Shown here: in pieces, positions 52,173 through 60,305 of the stretch
Position numbering within the stretch: the first letter of the stretch is position 1
Layout of the letters: each line of letters opens with the position of its first letter
NCBI GenBank assembly: GCA_013538855.1
Contig: JABXJS010000081.1
Location: 1-64,000 of the forward strand
Source: Herpetosiphonaceae bacterium
GTDB lineage: Bacteria; Chloroflexota; Chloroflexia; Chloroflexales; Herpetosiphonaceae
DNA: 64,000 bases
Direction of reading: 5' to 3'
The notes under the pieces: model-generated
What the model saw: only the letters and a program-made list of their open reading frames with translations
Database searches by the model: none
Told to the model about the DNA's origin: nothing
Program-made: the position numbers and the translations under genes

Positions 52173-53320
52173 TGAAAATTGCCCATCTTGCGACCATTGA
52201 CGTTGGCGTGCGCTTTCTGCTGCTCAATCAGCTCCAGCGCATTCAGGCCGCCGGACACGAGGTGCACGCGATCTGCCGCGATGGCCCCTGGCTTAGTGAG
52301 GTGCGCGCCGCTGGCATCACCGTGCACACGCTGCCGTTTAGCCGCCAGATTGCGCCGCGCGATGATCTGAGCGCGCTCTGGCAGCTGGTGCGGCTGCTGC
52401 GCCGCGAGCGCTACGATCTTATTCACACGCACACGCCCAAGGCGAGCCTGCTGGGGCAGTGGGCGGCCTGGCTGGCGCGGGTGCCCCGCCGCGTCCACAC
52501 CATCCATGGCCTTTACTTTCCTGGGTCAATGCAGCCGCGCGCACGGCGCTTCTACACCTGGCTCGAGCGCATCACCATGCGGCCAGCCCATCTAGTGCTC
52601 TCGCAGAGCCGCGAGGATGTGCGCACGGCCGTTGAGTCGCACATCTGCCGCGCCGATCGGCTGCTGTACCTTGGCAATGGCATCGATGTGCGCCACTTCG
52701 ATCCAGCCAGCGTCCGTGCCGTCGATCTCGCCGAACTACGGGCTGAGCTACACATTGCCTCCGACCAGCAGGTGATCGGCATTGTTGGCCGCCAGGTGGC
52801 CGAGAAAGGCTTTTTTGAGTTTTTCAGCGCCGCCAAGCAGATCAGCCAGCGCTGGCCAAAGACCACGTTTCTCTGTGTTGGTCCCGAAGAGCCAGGCAAG
52901 CCCGATGCGCTCACCGCCGCAGATCGCCAGCAGGCACAGGCCATGGCCGATATTCGCTTTCTCGGTATGCGTCGTGATCTGCCGCAGTTGTATGCGCTGA
53001 TGGACATCCTCGTGCATCCATCGCATCGTGAGGGCTTTCCGCGTGTGCCAATGGAGGCCGCCGCCATGGCCCGGCCGCTGGTGCTCACCGATATCCGCGG
53101 CTGCCGCGAGGTCGTCGCCCATGAGCAGAACGGCCTGCTTGTACCACTGCGTGATCCAGCGGCGCTAGCTCAGGCGATCGAGCGGCTGCTAGATAACCCG
53201 CAGCTCGCTGTACAGTTGGGGGCGGCTGCGCGCCAGCGTGCGCTGAGCGAGTTTGACGAGCAGATCATCTTTCAGCGTGTCTTGGCCGCCTATCAGCAGC
53301 TCGATCCCTTGAGCACTTAG
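52172..53320 (+). CDS. GT4-type glycosyltransferase
   Basis: A 382-residue GT-B-fold enzyme. The acceptor half begins with KIAHLATIDVGVRFLLLNQL. The donor half has VGRQVAEKGFFEF and the E-x7-E motif in HREGFPRVPMEAAAMA, then DIRGCREVV. This is the most typical GT4 of the operon and resembles capsule N-acetylhexosaminyltransferases acting on the first or second sugar. Its place next to the PglC-type transferase makes it a candidate for the second sugar of the repeat unit. The ATG overlaps the previous stop by one base; the GTG directly before it could also serve. Confidence 0.92.
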   Translation: MKIAHLATIDVGVRFLLLNQLQRIQAAGHEVHAICRDGPWLSEVRAAGITVHTLPFSRQIAPRDDLSALWQLVRLLRRERYDLIHTHTPKASLLGQWAAWLARVPRRVHTIHGLYFPGSMQPRARRFYTWLERITMRPAHLVLSQSREDVRTAVESHICRADRLLYLGNGIDVRHFDPASVRAVDLAELRAELHIASDQQVIGIVGRQVAEKGFFEFFSAAKQISQRWPKTTFLCVGPEEPGKPDALTAADRQQAQAMADIRFLGMRRDLPQLYALMDILVHPSHREGFPRVPMEAAAMARPLVLTDIRGCREVVAHEQNGLLVPLRDPAALAQAIERLLDNPQLAVQLGAAARQRALSEFDEQIIFQRVLAAYQQLDPLST

Positions 53321-53333
53321 CAGGAGAAACACT

Positions 53334-53939
53334 ATGTCAACCAGCAAGCGGTTGTTTGATCTCGTCGTTGCCAGCGGATTAATCGTTGTGCTTAGCCCGC
53401 TGCTGCTGCTGATCGCGCTCGCCATTCGCCTGACGTCAGCCGGGCCGGTGCTCTACGTGCGTCAGCGGGTTGGCAGGGCAGGCCAGCCCTTCCCGATGTA
53501 CAAGTTTCGCACCATGGTTGCCGACGCCGAGCGCCGCGGGCTAGGAATTGAAACCGCCCGCCACGATGCGCGCATCACCGCTGTGGGCAAGCTGCTGCGC
53601 CGCTGGAGCCTCGACGAGCTGCCGCAGCTCTTCAATGTGCTGCAGGGCCATATGAGCCTGATCGGTCCGCGCCCAAGCCTGCCCGAGCAGGTGGCGCGCT
53701 ACACGCCAGCACAGCGCCTGCGCCTGCGCGTGCGGCCGGGCATCACCGGCTGGGCGCAAGTGAACGGGCGCAACGACCTCTCCTGGGAGCGGCGGATCGA
53801 GCTTGACTGCTGGTACATCGATCATTGGAGCTGGCGCATCGACTGGCTGATTCTGCGCCGCACGCTGCGTGCGGTGGTCGATCCAAGCGGCATCTATGGC
53901 AGCGATGGCGTCGTGCGCGATCTCGGATCGCAGGAGTAA
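53334..53939 (+). CDS. PglC/WcaJ-type initiating phosphoglycosyltransferase
   Basis: A 201-residue monotopic enzyme that moves a sugar phosphate from a UDP-sugar to undecaprenyl phosphate, starting each repeat unit. The start KRLFDLVVASGLIVVLSPLLLLIA is the re-entrant membrane helix. MYKFRTM, WSLDELPQLFNVL (the catalytic Asp-Glu) and GPRPSLPEQVARY are all present, and PGITGWAQVNGRN closes the core. The short length is the PglC form without the extra N-terminal helices of WbaP. It is followed by an acyltransferase of the PglD type, so the first sugar is likely an N-acetylated amino sugar. The sequence alone does not fix the donor. Confidence 0.93.
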   Translation: MSTSKRLFDLVVASGLIVVLSPLLLLIALAIRLTSAGPVLYVRQRVGRAGQPFPMYKFRTMVADAERRGLGIETARHDARITAVGKLLRRWSLDELPQLFNVLQGHMSLIGPRPSLPEQVARYTPAQRLRLRVRPGITGWAQVNGRNDLSWERRIELDCWYIDHWSWRIDWLILRRTLRAVVDPSGIYGSDGVVRDLGSQE

Positions 53940-53947
53940 GGCTCGCT

Positions 53948-54586
53948 ATGCGCCCAGTGGTTATCATCGGCACCGGCGGCCATGGCCGCGAGGTGGCCGA
54001 GATTGTGCAAGCGGCGGCGGCGGCCGGACGGGGTGGTCCGCTGATCGGCTGGCTCACCGATGATGTGCAGCAGCACGGGCAGCAGCTCAGTGGCTTGCCG
54101 ATCTTCGGCCCGCCAGCGTGGCTCAGCCAGCATCCAGAGGTAAGCGCGATCATTGCCATTGGGGCCAACCCTGTGCGCCAGCGCATCGCCGCACGGCTGC
54201 CAAGCGGCTGGCACAGCGCGACCGCGATCTCGCCCCACGCGCTGATCTCGCCGCAGGCCCAGGTCGCCGCAGGCACAATGGTGTTCCCCGGCGTGGTAAT
54301 CGGCCCCAACGTGCGCATCGGCGCACACAGCATCGTCAACGTCGGGGCCAGCATCAGCCACGACAGCCACGTTGGCGCATGGTGCAACCTCAACCCTGGC
54401 GCACGCCTCGCAGGCAACGTGCAGCTTGCAGAGGGGGTAAACATCGGCATGGGGGCGCTGGTCATCCAAGGCCGCCAGATTGGCGCATGGAGCATTGTCG
54501 GCGCAGGCAGCGTGGTCATCCGTGACTTGCCCGAGCGCATCACGGCGGTCGGCGTGCCAGCGCGCAGAATCAAAGCCCAACATTAG
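53948..54586 (+). CDS. PglD-type sugar O/N-acyltransferase
   Basis: A 212-residue enzyme. The N-terminal half is a small Rossmann-like domain (VIIGTGGHGREVAEIV). The C-terminal half is a left-handed beta helix of hexapeptide repeats (from about residue 95; for instance ISPQAQVAAGTMVFPGV, IGAHSIVNVGASI). The His in the ISHDSHVG segment is the expected catalytic base. PglD-like enzymes acetylate a 4-amino group of UDP-sugars with acetyl-CoA. The 4,6-dehydratase and aminotransferase that would make such a sugar are not in the window. It is the last gene of the operon. Confidence 0.9.
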   Translation: MRPVVIIGTGGHGREVAEIVQAAAAAGRGGPLIGWLTDDVQQHGQQLSGLPIFGPPAWLSQHPEVSAIIAIGANPVRQRIAARLPSGWHSATAISPHALISPQAQVAAGTMVFPGVVIGPNVRIGAHSIVNVGASISHDSHVGAWCNLNPGARLAGNVQLAEGVNIGMGALVIQGRQIGAWSIVGAGSVVIRDLPERITAVGVPARRIKAQH

Positions 54587-54739
54587 GCAGCGCCGACTCC
54601 AGCCAGCTCCAGCTGGCCAGGCGTTCGGCGGCCGCGGCCAGCGCTAGCGCAGGAGCACAGTGCCAAGGCAGCCAGGGACACAAAAAACAGGCTGCAAGCC
54701 TATGCTCCAGCCTGGCGCAGCATCCGTCAGCCGTGCGGT

Positions 54740-55663
54740 CTACGAGTGCAGCATCACATAGCCCAGCGCCACAGCCAGCAGGCCCTGGATCACGCTGGAG
54801 CCGATGAGCAAGAGCAGCGCCCCTACGCGCGACGAGCGATAGACCGCCAGGCTGATCGCCGTATTGGCCAGCCACACCAGCAGGCCAATCAGCGGCAAGG
54901 CCAAGAGCTGCTCGCGCGACACCACGCCGATGGCAGCGCCAGTGGCATCGAAGCGCAGGCTCACCAGCGCAGCGATTTGACTGTAGCGGGTCGACAAAAT
55001 ACCCCACAGAGCCAAGTTAAGCAGCAGGCCCAGCATCAGCATCAGCCGCACCAGGCCATCGGTCCAGAACGGGTAGCTAACGCGGGTCGTGCGCACCACG
55101 CCTTCGGCCTGGCCCTGAACCACACCAAGGCCGCGGCGGCCCTCGACCTCTTGCACAAAGCTATCGCGCTGAGCGGGAGCGATCACGTAGATGCTGCCGT
55201 TGGCGAGCGTCACGGCAACCGCTTCTTTGAGCGGGCCAGGGGCAAACAGGTGCACCGTTGCGCCGTCGGCGGTGGTTCCGCTGCCGCGATTATAGCCGAG
55301 CAAGCGTGCGCCAAACCATGGCAGGCGCATCGGCGGTGCGCCAACCGTCACTGCGGCGATCCGATCCATCGGGATAACAGCACGGTTGCCTAACCAGTGC
55401 ACCGTAACAGCGTTACGATCAACCTGATAGCGCATCAGCAGCGCGCTCAGCGCACGATAGAACAGAATGGCCCCCAGTGACAGCCCGATGAGCACAGCGA
55501 CCAGCAGGCCAAACGAGCGCAGCGTAAGCGGCCAGTCGCGGGGCGCGCCAGCCAGCTGATCAGCAAGTTGAACGGCGGCCCAGCCAGCCGCCGCCCACAT
55601 AGCGACGGTGAGGAGCAAGCCCCCCCACACGCTGAAGGGACGACGTGCAGCCCATCGATTCAT
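54740..55663 (-). CDS. uncharacterised membrane protein
   Basis: A 307-residue protein I do not recognise. Two helices lie near the N-terminus (about residues 15-36 and 50-75). A soluble part (about 80-195) follows that looks like a small beta domain similar in pattern to bacterial PH-like domains (VTVHWLGNRAVIPMDRIAAVTVG). Three or more helices come after it (about 215-305). GGAGG lies before the ATG at 55663. It faces the polysaccharide operon and lies outside it. The soluble part with a WLGN-type loop suggests a scaffold; no catalytic residues are visible. Confidence 0.65.
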   Translation of the reverse strand: MNRWAARRPFSVWGGLLLTVAMWAAAGWAAVQLADQLAGAPRDWPLTLRSFGLLVAVLIGLSLGAILFYRALSALLMRYQVDRNAVTVHWLGNRAVIPMDRIAAVTVGAPPMRLPWFGARLLGYNRGSGTTADGATVHLFAPGPLKEAVAVTLANGSIYVIAPAQRDSFVQEVEGRRGLGVVQGQAEGVVRTTRVSYPFWTDGLVRLMLMLGLLLNLALWGILSTRYSQIAALVSLRFDATGAAIGVVSREQLLALPLIGLLVWLANTAISLAVYRSSRVGALLLLIGSSVIQGLLAVALGYVMLHS

Positions 55664-55761
55664 AAAACCTCCGCAGAAAACCACGTTCAGCGCATAAAGC
55701 AGCCTAGGGAGCAGCCAGCAGCGCTAAGCACTGATGCGTCGGGGCGCGCAAACATAGCAGA

Positions 55762-55801
55762 CCACGCAGGCGGGGGGGTGTAGTGCCCCATACCTGCGTG
55801 G
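55762..55801 (-). terminator. hairpin terminator after the parvulin-like gene
   Basis: A perfect 9-bp outer stem (55762-55770 with 55793-55801) plus an inner GGGG/CCCC stem lies about 35 bases past the minus-strand stop at 55836. Confidence 0.6.
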
Positions 55802-55835
55802 CACCGAAATGCCCACAAGCAGCCAGCGGCTCTGG

Positions 55836-57251
55836 CTACGGTGTAGGTGTTACCTCAGCGGGCGGAGCCTCGGAGGGAGCCTCGCTTGGCGGCAGCAGCG
55901 CCGGGTCGATAGTCGGCGGCGCTGGGGTTGGCGTTGGTGCCGGGAAAAGCTCAACGCCGATCTTCTCGCGCTGCTCCTTGAGCCAGTCGGCGATCGCCTG
56001 GCCACGGCTATCCTCCCAGGCCTGCTGGTCGGTCTGCTCGGTGCGCTCGTTGACGCGCACAATGTGCCAGCCCAGTGGCGAGCGATACGGCTCGCCGATC
56101 ACGCCCACCTCCTGGGTCGAGATTGGCTGCGTGATCGAGAGCGAGTCCCAGTAGCTGAGCGGCTGGAGGCCAGTGTTGGTCGGCTGACTGGCCGTATCCA
56201 GCTCCGAGTCGCTCTGCATGAGATCGTCGAAGCTTGCGCCCTTGTCGAGCTTTTGCTGAATGGCCTGGATGCGCTCGCGGCCCTCGGCCCACAGCGTTGC
56301 GCTCAGCTCCTCGGTCGCCGTGGGGGGCACCGTGACCTGGATGAAAATCTGATCGGCGTCGGCCACGACCTGTTTGGGAGCCTCGGCCTCTGGCTTCAGC
56401 TTCTTGCCTAGCTCAGAGCGCAGCAGATCGGCGCGCTCCTGCTGGATGACATAGGCTTTGAAGTCATCGTAGGTAAACGGCAGCTTGGAGGTAGCAATCT
56501 GGATTTGCTGCGGTGGCGTCTCGATAAACTCGCGCAGGGTGCCGAAGTAGTTGGTCAGGCCGATCTCCACACTGTTCTGGGCCTCGGCGGCGGTGAAGGT
56601 TGGCGTGGCGGTTGGTGACAGCGCCGCCGTTGCCGAAAGATCGCTTGTGCCAGAGAGATCGCTTGTGCCAGAGAGATCGCTGGTTGGCGTGAGGCTATCG
56701 GTGCTGGTGACCGGCGTGGGCACATTCATGGTCGAGGTCTGCTGCTGCGCGGCAAACTGCTCGGCGAGCTTTTGGTTGATTTGCTCATCGGTGGCGGTGA
56801 TGCCCATATCGGCGGTGCCCAGCTCGACGAGCCGGTTATCGATCATCTGATTGAGGATAGAGTAGTCGAGCGGCGCGTTCTTATCGTTGAGCGCCTTGAT
56901 GTTCTCCTCGACCTGGGTCAAGAAATCCTGGCCACCGGACTGCTGATACTGGGCGAACTGCAGGGCCGTGCTGTAGTTGGCGTAGGCGGCCTGCGCCTGA
57001 GCGACCTTGCGGTAGCGCTGATACTCGGCGTTGCTGATCTCGGTGGTGCCCACTTTCGCCACAGTGCGATTGGGCACAAACACCTTATCCCAGAGAATTC
57101 CGGCGATCAGCAGCACCACCACCACGGCGAGCACGCCGGCGACCCCGAAGATCACGCGGCGCTGCTTGAGCTGTTCCTGCTCCCAGCGTGCCCGCTGACG
57201 CTTGGTCATTGGGGCACCATGCTGGATGGTTGTCTTTCGTTCCTTCGGCAT
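55836..57251 (-). CDS. parvulin-like (SurA/PrsA-type) peptidyl-prolyl isomerase
   Basis: A 471-residue membrane-anchored foldase. A basic start leads into one helix (about residues 35-55), and the rest is outside. A SurA-like N-terminal chaperone part (about 65-160: VAKVGTTEISNAEYQRYRKVA) is followed by a Ser/Thr-rich insert and helices. A parvulin domain covers about 305-440 (DQIFIQVTV, DKGASFDDLMQSDSELDTAS, then SPLGWHIVRVNERTE). The C-terminus is Pro-rich and disordered. The insert contains DLSGTS three times, from an 18-base DNA repeat near 56635-56690. The ATG at 57251 is chosen as most likely; a TTG at 57269 is possible. It lies about 100 bases after rpsR in the same direction. Confidence 0.88.
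   Translation of the reverse strand: MPKERKTTIQHGAPMTKRQRARWEQEQLKQRRVIFGVAGVLAVVVVLLIAGILWDKVFVPNRTVAKVGTTEISNAEYQRYRKVAQAQAAYANYSTALQFAQYQQSGGQDFLTQVEENIKALNDKNAPLDYSILNQMIDNRLVELGTADMGITATDEQINQKLAEQFAAQQQTSTMNVPTPVTSTDSLTPTSDLSGTSDLSGTSDLSATAALSPTATPTFTAAEAQNSVEIGLTNYFGTLREFIETPPQQIQIATSKLPFTYDDFKAYVIQQERADLLRSELGKKLKPEAEAPKQVVADADQIFIQVTVPPTATEELSATLWAEGRERIQAIQQKLDKGASFDDLMQSDSELDTASQPTNTGLQPLSYWDSLSITQPISTQEVGVIGEPYRSPLGWHIVRVNERTEQTDQQAWEDSRGQAIADWLKEQREKIGVELFPAPTPTPAPPTIDPALLPPSEAPSEAPPAEVTPTP
56635..56690 (-). repeat. 18-bp tandem repeat inside the parvulin-like gene
   Basis: Three units of GAGAGATCGCTTGTGCCA type encode the DLSGTS repeats. Confidence 0.8.
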
Positions 57252-57349
57252 AACGGCTATCTGCTCCAACTCATATACAACAAAGGCACAGCGCGGACTC
57301 CGCTACTGTGCCTCCGGTTTGTGCTCATCAACCAATCAAGGCACCCGCA

Positions 57350-57604
57350 CTAGGCGCGGGTGTTATCGGCTACAAACGGCAGCAGGGCCAGATGGCGGGC
57401 GCGCTTGATCGCGATGTTCAAGCTGCGCTGGCATTTGGCACACGTACCGGTGCGGCGGCGGGGCAAAATTTTCCCGCGATCCGAGACCATGCGCTGCAAG
57501 CGCTTGATATCTTTGTAGTCAGGTTGAATGCCCTCAGCGGTGAAAATACACACCTTGCGCCGAGGTGTATACTTGCGGCGACCGCGGCGACCAGAATCAG
57601 CCAT
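57350..57604 (-). CDS. rpsR: 30S ribosomal protein S18
   Basis: An 84-residue S18, which binds the platform of the small subunit next to S6 and 16S rRNA. The core is [21 protein letters not shown] and [16 protein letters not shown], with the C-terminal [12 protein letters not shown] that holds the S6 contact. The three cysteines suggest the zinc-type form. It is the third gene of the rpsF-ssb-rpsR operon. In many bacteria rplI follows; here a parvulin-like gene does, after about 100 bases. Confidence 0.97.
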   Translation of the reverse strand: MADSGRRGRRKYTPRRKVCIFTAEGIQPDYKDIKRLQRMVSDRGKILPRRRTGTCAKCQRSLNIAIKRARHLALLPFVADNTRA

Positions 57605-57627
57605 GAGTGTACTCCTCTATGTGCTTT

Positions 57628-58077
57628 TTAGAATGGAATATCGTCGTCGTTAATATCATCGGTGTAGCTGCCGCCACGGGAGTAATCGTTAGACGATGTG
57701 TCGCGTGAGCGACCGCCACTGCGCTGCGGCGGTGAGTCGTTGCGGCTATCAAGAATGATCATATCGTTGGCGACCACCTCGGTGCGGTATTTTTTCTCGC
57801 CGCTCTGCGGATCATCCCAGGAGCGAGTTTGCAAGCGGCCTTCGATATACACCCGTGAGCCTTTCGTCAAATACTGGTTGCAGATCTCCGCCAGCTTGTT
57901 CCACACCACGATTGAAAACCATTCGGTTTCCTCGCGAGTCTCGCCGTTTGGGTCCTTCCACTGCCGACCAGCGGCCAAGCGGAAGTTTGTCACCGGGCTG
58001 CCGCTAGGGGTGTAGCGCATCTCCGGGTCGGTGCCCAAGCGTCCAATCAACATGACTTTGTTTAAATCCTTAGCCAT
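57628..58077 (-). CDS. ssb: single-stranded DNA-binding protein
   Basis: A 149-residue SSB. The OB-fold covers the first ~110 residues ([21 protein letters not shown], then [19 protein letters not shown] and [12 protein letters not shown]). The flexible tail is Gly/Ser/Arg-rich and ends in the acidic peptide DDDIPF, which contacts replication and repair proteins. SSB forms tetramers that coat single-stranded DNA. The ATG at 58077 has GAGGA upstream; the slightly longer frame to 58089 is less likely. It lies between rpsF and rpsR. Confidence 0.98.
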   Translation of the reverse strand: MAKDLNKVMLIGRLGTDPEMRYTPSGSPVTNFRLAAGRQWKDPNGETREETEWFSIVVWNKLAEICNQYLTKGSRVYIEGRLQTRSWDDPQSGEKKYRTEVVANDMIILDSRNDSPPQRSGGRSRDTSSNDYSRGGSYTDDINDDDIPF

Positions 58078-58095
58078 AGCCGTCCTCACACCGTA

Positions 58096-58410
58096 TTACG
58101 CACTCTTTTTCGTATTTTTCTGCTGGATCAACAAATAGCGAATCACCGGCTCGGCCAACTTCAAGCTGCGCTCGATCTCGTCGATGCTACGCGGATCGGT
58201 CTCGAAGTGCATCAACACATAGTAGCCTTCGGTGAAGTCTTGGATGGGGTAGGCCAACTTGCGGCGGCCCCAAGGGTTCGCATGATCAATGTCGTTGATC
58301 GAACCACCTTGGTTGGTGATAAACCCTTGCAGCGTTTCCAGATAAGCGTTGAACTCGTCCTCGCCCCCTAGGTCGGGGCGCAGGATCGTCATCAATTCAT
58401 AGGTTCGCAC
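58096..58410 (-). CDS. rpsF: 30S ribosomal protein S6
   Basis: A 104-residue S6, which partners S18 on the small subunit platform. The start reads VRTYELMTILRPDL, and WGRRKLAYPIQDFTEGYYVLMHFE is the conserved core. The start codon is GTG at 58410, because GGAG lies six bases before it and the alignment to other S6 proteins starts here. The extension to 58461 would run through the leader. It is the first gene of the operon, with its own promoter. Confidence 0.97.
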   Translation of the reverse strand: MRTYELMTILRPDLGGEDEFNAYLETLQGFITNQGGSINDIDHANPWGRRKLAYPIQDFTEGYYVLMHFETDPRSIDEIERSLKLAEPVIRYLLIQQKNTKKSA

Positions 58411-58490
58411 GAATAGCTCCTGCTTTTCTATGGATAAGAACCCCGCCTGCGTTGTGCACACGAAAGCACACGCCTACGGAGTAGAAAGGC
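58411..58490 (-). promoter_or_regulatory. rpsF leader with a hairpin, candidate autoregulatory site
   Basis: The ~80-base leader contains a GCGT-GTGC stem pairing with GCAC-ACGC (about 58449-58473, one bulged A) preceded by CTACTCCGTAG. An S6:S18-binding leader is known for this operon in other bacteria. I cannot show that this hairpin is homologous to it. Confidence 0.3.
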
Positions 58491-58497
58491 GCGTGCG

Positions 58498-58526
58498 ATT
58501 GTAACACGCCTTAGAGCTGATCGCAA
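58498..58526 (-). promoter_or_regulatory. promoter of the rpsF-ssb-rpsR operon
   Basis: On the minus strand TTGCGA (58526-58521) and TACAAT (58503-58498) stand exactly 17 bases apart. Confidence 0.75.
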
Positions 58527-58688
58527 ATACTGCTCTGCGCCAGCGCCATCAACCGCGGAACTTCTGCCAGCACCGCAGCGTTTGGTCTATAAGCCAAAGT
58601 TGGCTTTTGCTGTTGATTTAATCGTGGCCTTGCAAGCATTCAGCCCCCACAGGCTCTGTGTGGCTACGGCCATAGATAGGAGAACCGC

Positions 58689-59348
58689 ATGCGTCGTGGA
58701 ATACTCGGACTAGCCGTGATAGTGGCGCTGCTGTGGTCGGTGCGCCCAGCCGCCGCCTGCAGCGGCATCGCGCCCGGCATCGAGTCCTTTACCCCCATCG
58801 CCCCTGTGATCGCTATCGGCACCATCGTTAAGAGCGATGCCGACAGCGCCACGCTCCAGGTCGAGCAGTATCTCAAGGGCGCTGAGCGCGCACCAGAGCT
58901 GCTGTTTAACAATCGCACCGTTACATCAATTAGTCCAAGCTGCGCGCAAACGATTGCCCCCGGCCCGCATGTTGCCGCAGGCAGCCGCGTGCTCGTGATG
59001 CTGGAGGCCAGCGCGCCTGACGCTAGCGAGCCATGGCGGCCGCTGGGGCTGATGTACGACGGCATCTGGAGCATCGAAAACGATCAAATCCGCGTGTTTG
59101 ACCAGAACACTGGTCAGCAGCAGGCGCGCGAGATCAGCGCTGTGCTGGCCCAGATCGAGCAGCTCACCGGCAGTGCGCCTGTGCAGCCTGAACCTAGCGC
59201 CGCCACGCCCGCGCCAGCAGCTCAGCCAGCGACAAACACCAGCGCAGCGCTGCCCTGGCTGCCAATCGGCCTGGCGCTTGTGGCCGTTGTAGCCGCACTA
59301 GGAGCCTGGCTGGCCCGACGGGCACAGCAGCGCGGTCAGCGCGCCTAA
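58689..59348 (+). CDS. exported protein with C-terminal membrane anchor
   Basis: A 219-residue protein with no family I recognise. A signal peptide (about residues 1-23, ending near AAACS) precedes a folded domain of about 130 residues with two cysteines (Cys24, the first residue after the cleavage site, and one near 78). A Pro/Ala-rich linker (about 160-182), a transmembrane helix (about 186-206) and a basic tail follow. Cys24 could also be a lipid-modified residue, but the AAAC context is atypical for a lipobox. It resembles small surface lipoprotein-like proteins without a known role. AGGAG precedes the ATG. Confidence 0.7.
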   Translation: MRRGILGLAVIVALLWSVRPAAACSGIAPGIESFTPIAPVIAIGTIVKSDADSATLQVEQYLKGAERAPELLFNNRTVTSISPSCAQTIAPGPHVAAGSRVLVMLEASAPDASEPWRPLGLMYDGIWSIENDQIRVFDQNTGQQQAREISAVLAQIEQLTGSAPVQPEPSAATPAPAAQPATNTSAALPWLPIGLALVAVVAALGAWLARRAQQRGQRA

Positions 59349-59407
59349 ACCAGGCCGCGCAGGAGAAACGCGGTACAATACAGCAAACACTTAAACGGAG
59401 GAACGCC

Positions 59408-59998
59408 ATGTATTTACCTGGACAGCGCCAGGGGCCTTCACCGATAATCCTGGGTTTGCTGATCGGGTTTCTGGTGATTGTACTGCTGGCTCTGCGCACC
59501 TGCACTCCGCAGACCAGCGAGAATCTGCGCAGCCGCTTCGCCGCCGCCGGAGCAACCGATACCGCCATGCAGACCGCCGGTGCACCAGTCATCTCGCTAC
59601 CAGAGCCAGTGCAAACCTGGGGCGAGACAGCCATCGCCGGACTGCGCGGCGGCGACAAGGTCGTGCCCATCACGCCGGTGGCCGCCAACACCACGCTGCA
59701 GGTCGATATCGAGTCGCTCCAGCAGATCAGCGGCGGCCTACAGATTAAAGGCACCGTGCGCAACACAGGCCAGCAGGAGCTGCGCGTTCCGCTGTCCGCG
59801 TTTCGCTTCATCGATCAGACCGGCACTGTCTATGCGGCCCAAGGCGATGCTGCCGCAACCTTGCCCCCCAACGCCAGCACCACTCTCGACCTGACGCTGC
59901 CCATCAACCAGCCAACGACGCTGACGATGCTGGTCGAGATTCCAGACGCTGATATTCACTTGGAGCTGCGCCTGCTGACCAGCAGTGCCAGCCAATAG
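59408..59998 (+). CDS. uncharacterised membrane-anchored protein
   Basis: A 196-residue protein I do not recognise. One N-terminal helix (about residues 12-30) ends in RTC, suggesting a signal anchor. Residues 75-190 form a beta-rich domain (VDIESLQQISGGLQIKGTVRNTGQQELRVPLSAFRF in parts) that resembles the DUF4352-like family in pattern, which is a weak call. GGAGG lies before the ATG. TACAAT at 59374 may be its promoter, but no -35 is clear. It is 59 bases after the previous gene in the same direction. Confidence 0.7.
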   Translation: MYLPGQRQGPSPIILGLLIGFLVIVLLALRTCTPQTSENLRSRFAAAGATDTAMQTAGAPVISLPEPVQTWGETAIAGLRGGDKVVPITPVAANTTLQVDIESLQQISGGLQIKGTVRNTGQQELRVPLSAFRFIDQTGTVYAAQGDAAATLPPNASTTLDLTLPINQPTTLTMLVEIPDADIHLELRLLTSSASQ

Positions 59999-60039
59999 GG
60001 CACTCCTGCTGCCCTACAGCACCTTGGAAACCATCGCCC

Positions 60040-60078
60040 AACCGCCTGCCAGTACTGACAAGCAGGCGGTTTTTTGTT
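60040..60078 (+). terminator. intrinsic terminator
   Basis: A perfect 10-bp stem (60040-60049 with 60062-60071) with a 12-base loop is followed by TTTTTGTT, after the gene ending at 59998. Confidence 0.92.
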
Positions 60079-60305
60079 ATAGTATCGCCATATATAGTGC
60101 TCAAATCCCCTAACACTCAATACATATCAAACAAACCATATGCGTACGTCGCAGGCCGAGTATCGGCATACGCCTTGCAGTAGCAGGATGCAGCATCAGA
60201 CCATAGCCTGCAGCAAGCAACCTATAGCCCTACCATCATCGCTGTCTGATCGACAGCGCAGTACCTGCGAGCACATCGAGCATCGCTCGGTTGGGAATCA
60301 ACACT
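60079..60305. other. intergenic region before the hybrid kinase
   Basis: AT-rich DNA follows the terminator, including TATAGT-type boxes near 60079-60100 that could form a promoter. I see no gene. Confidence 0.4.
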
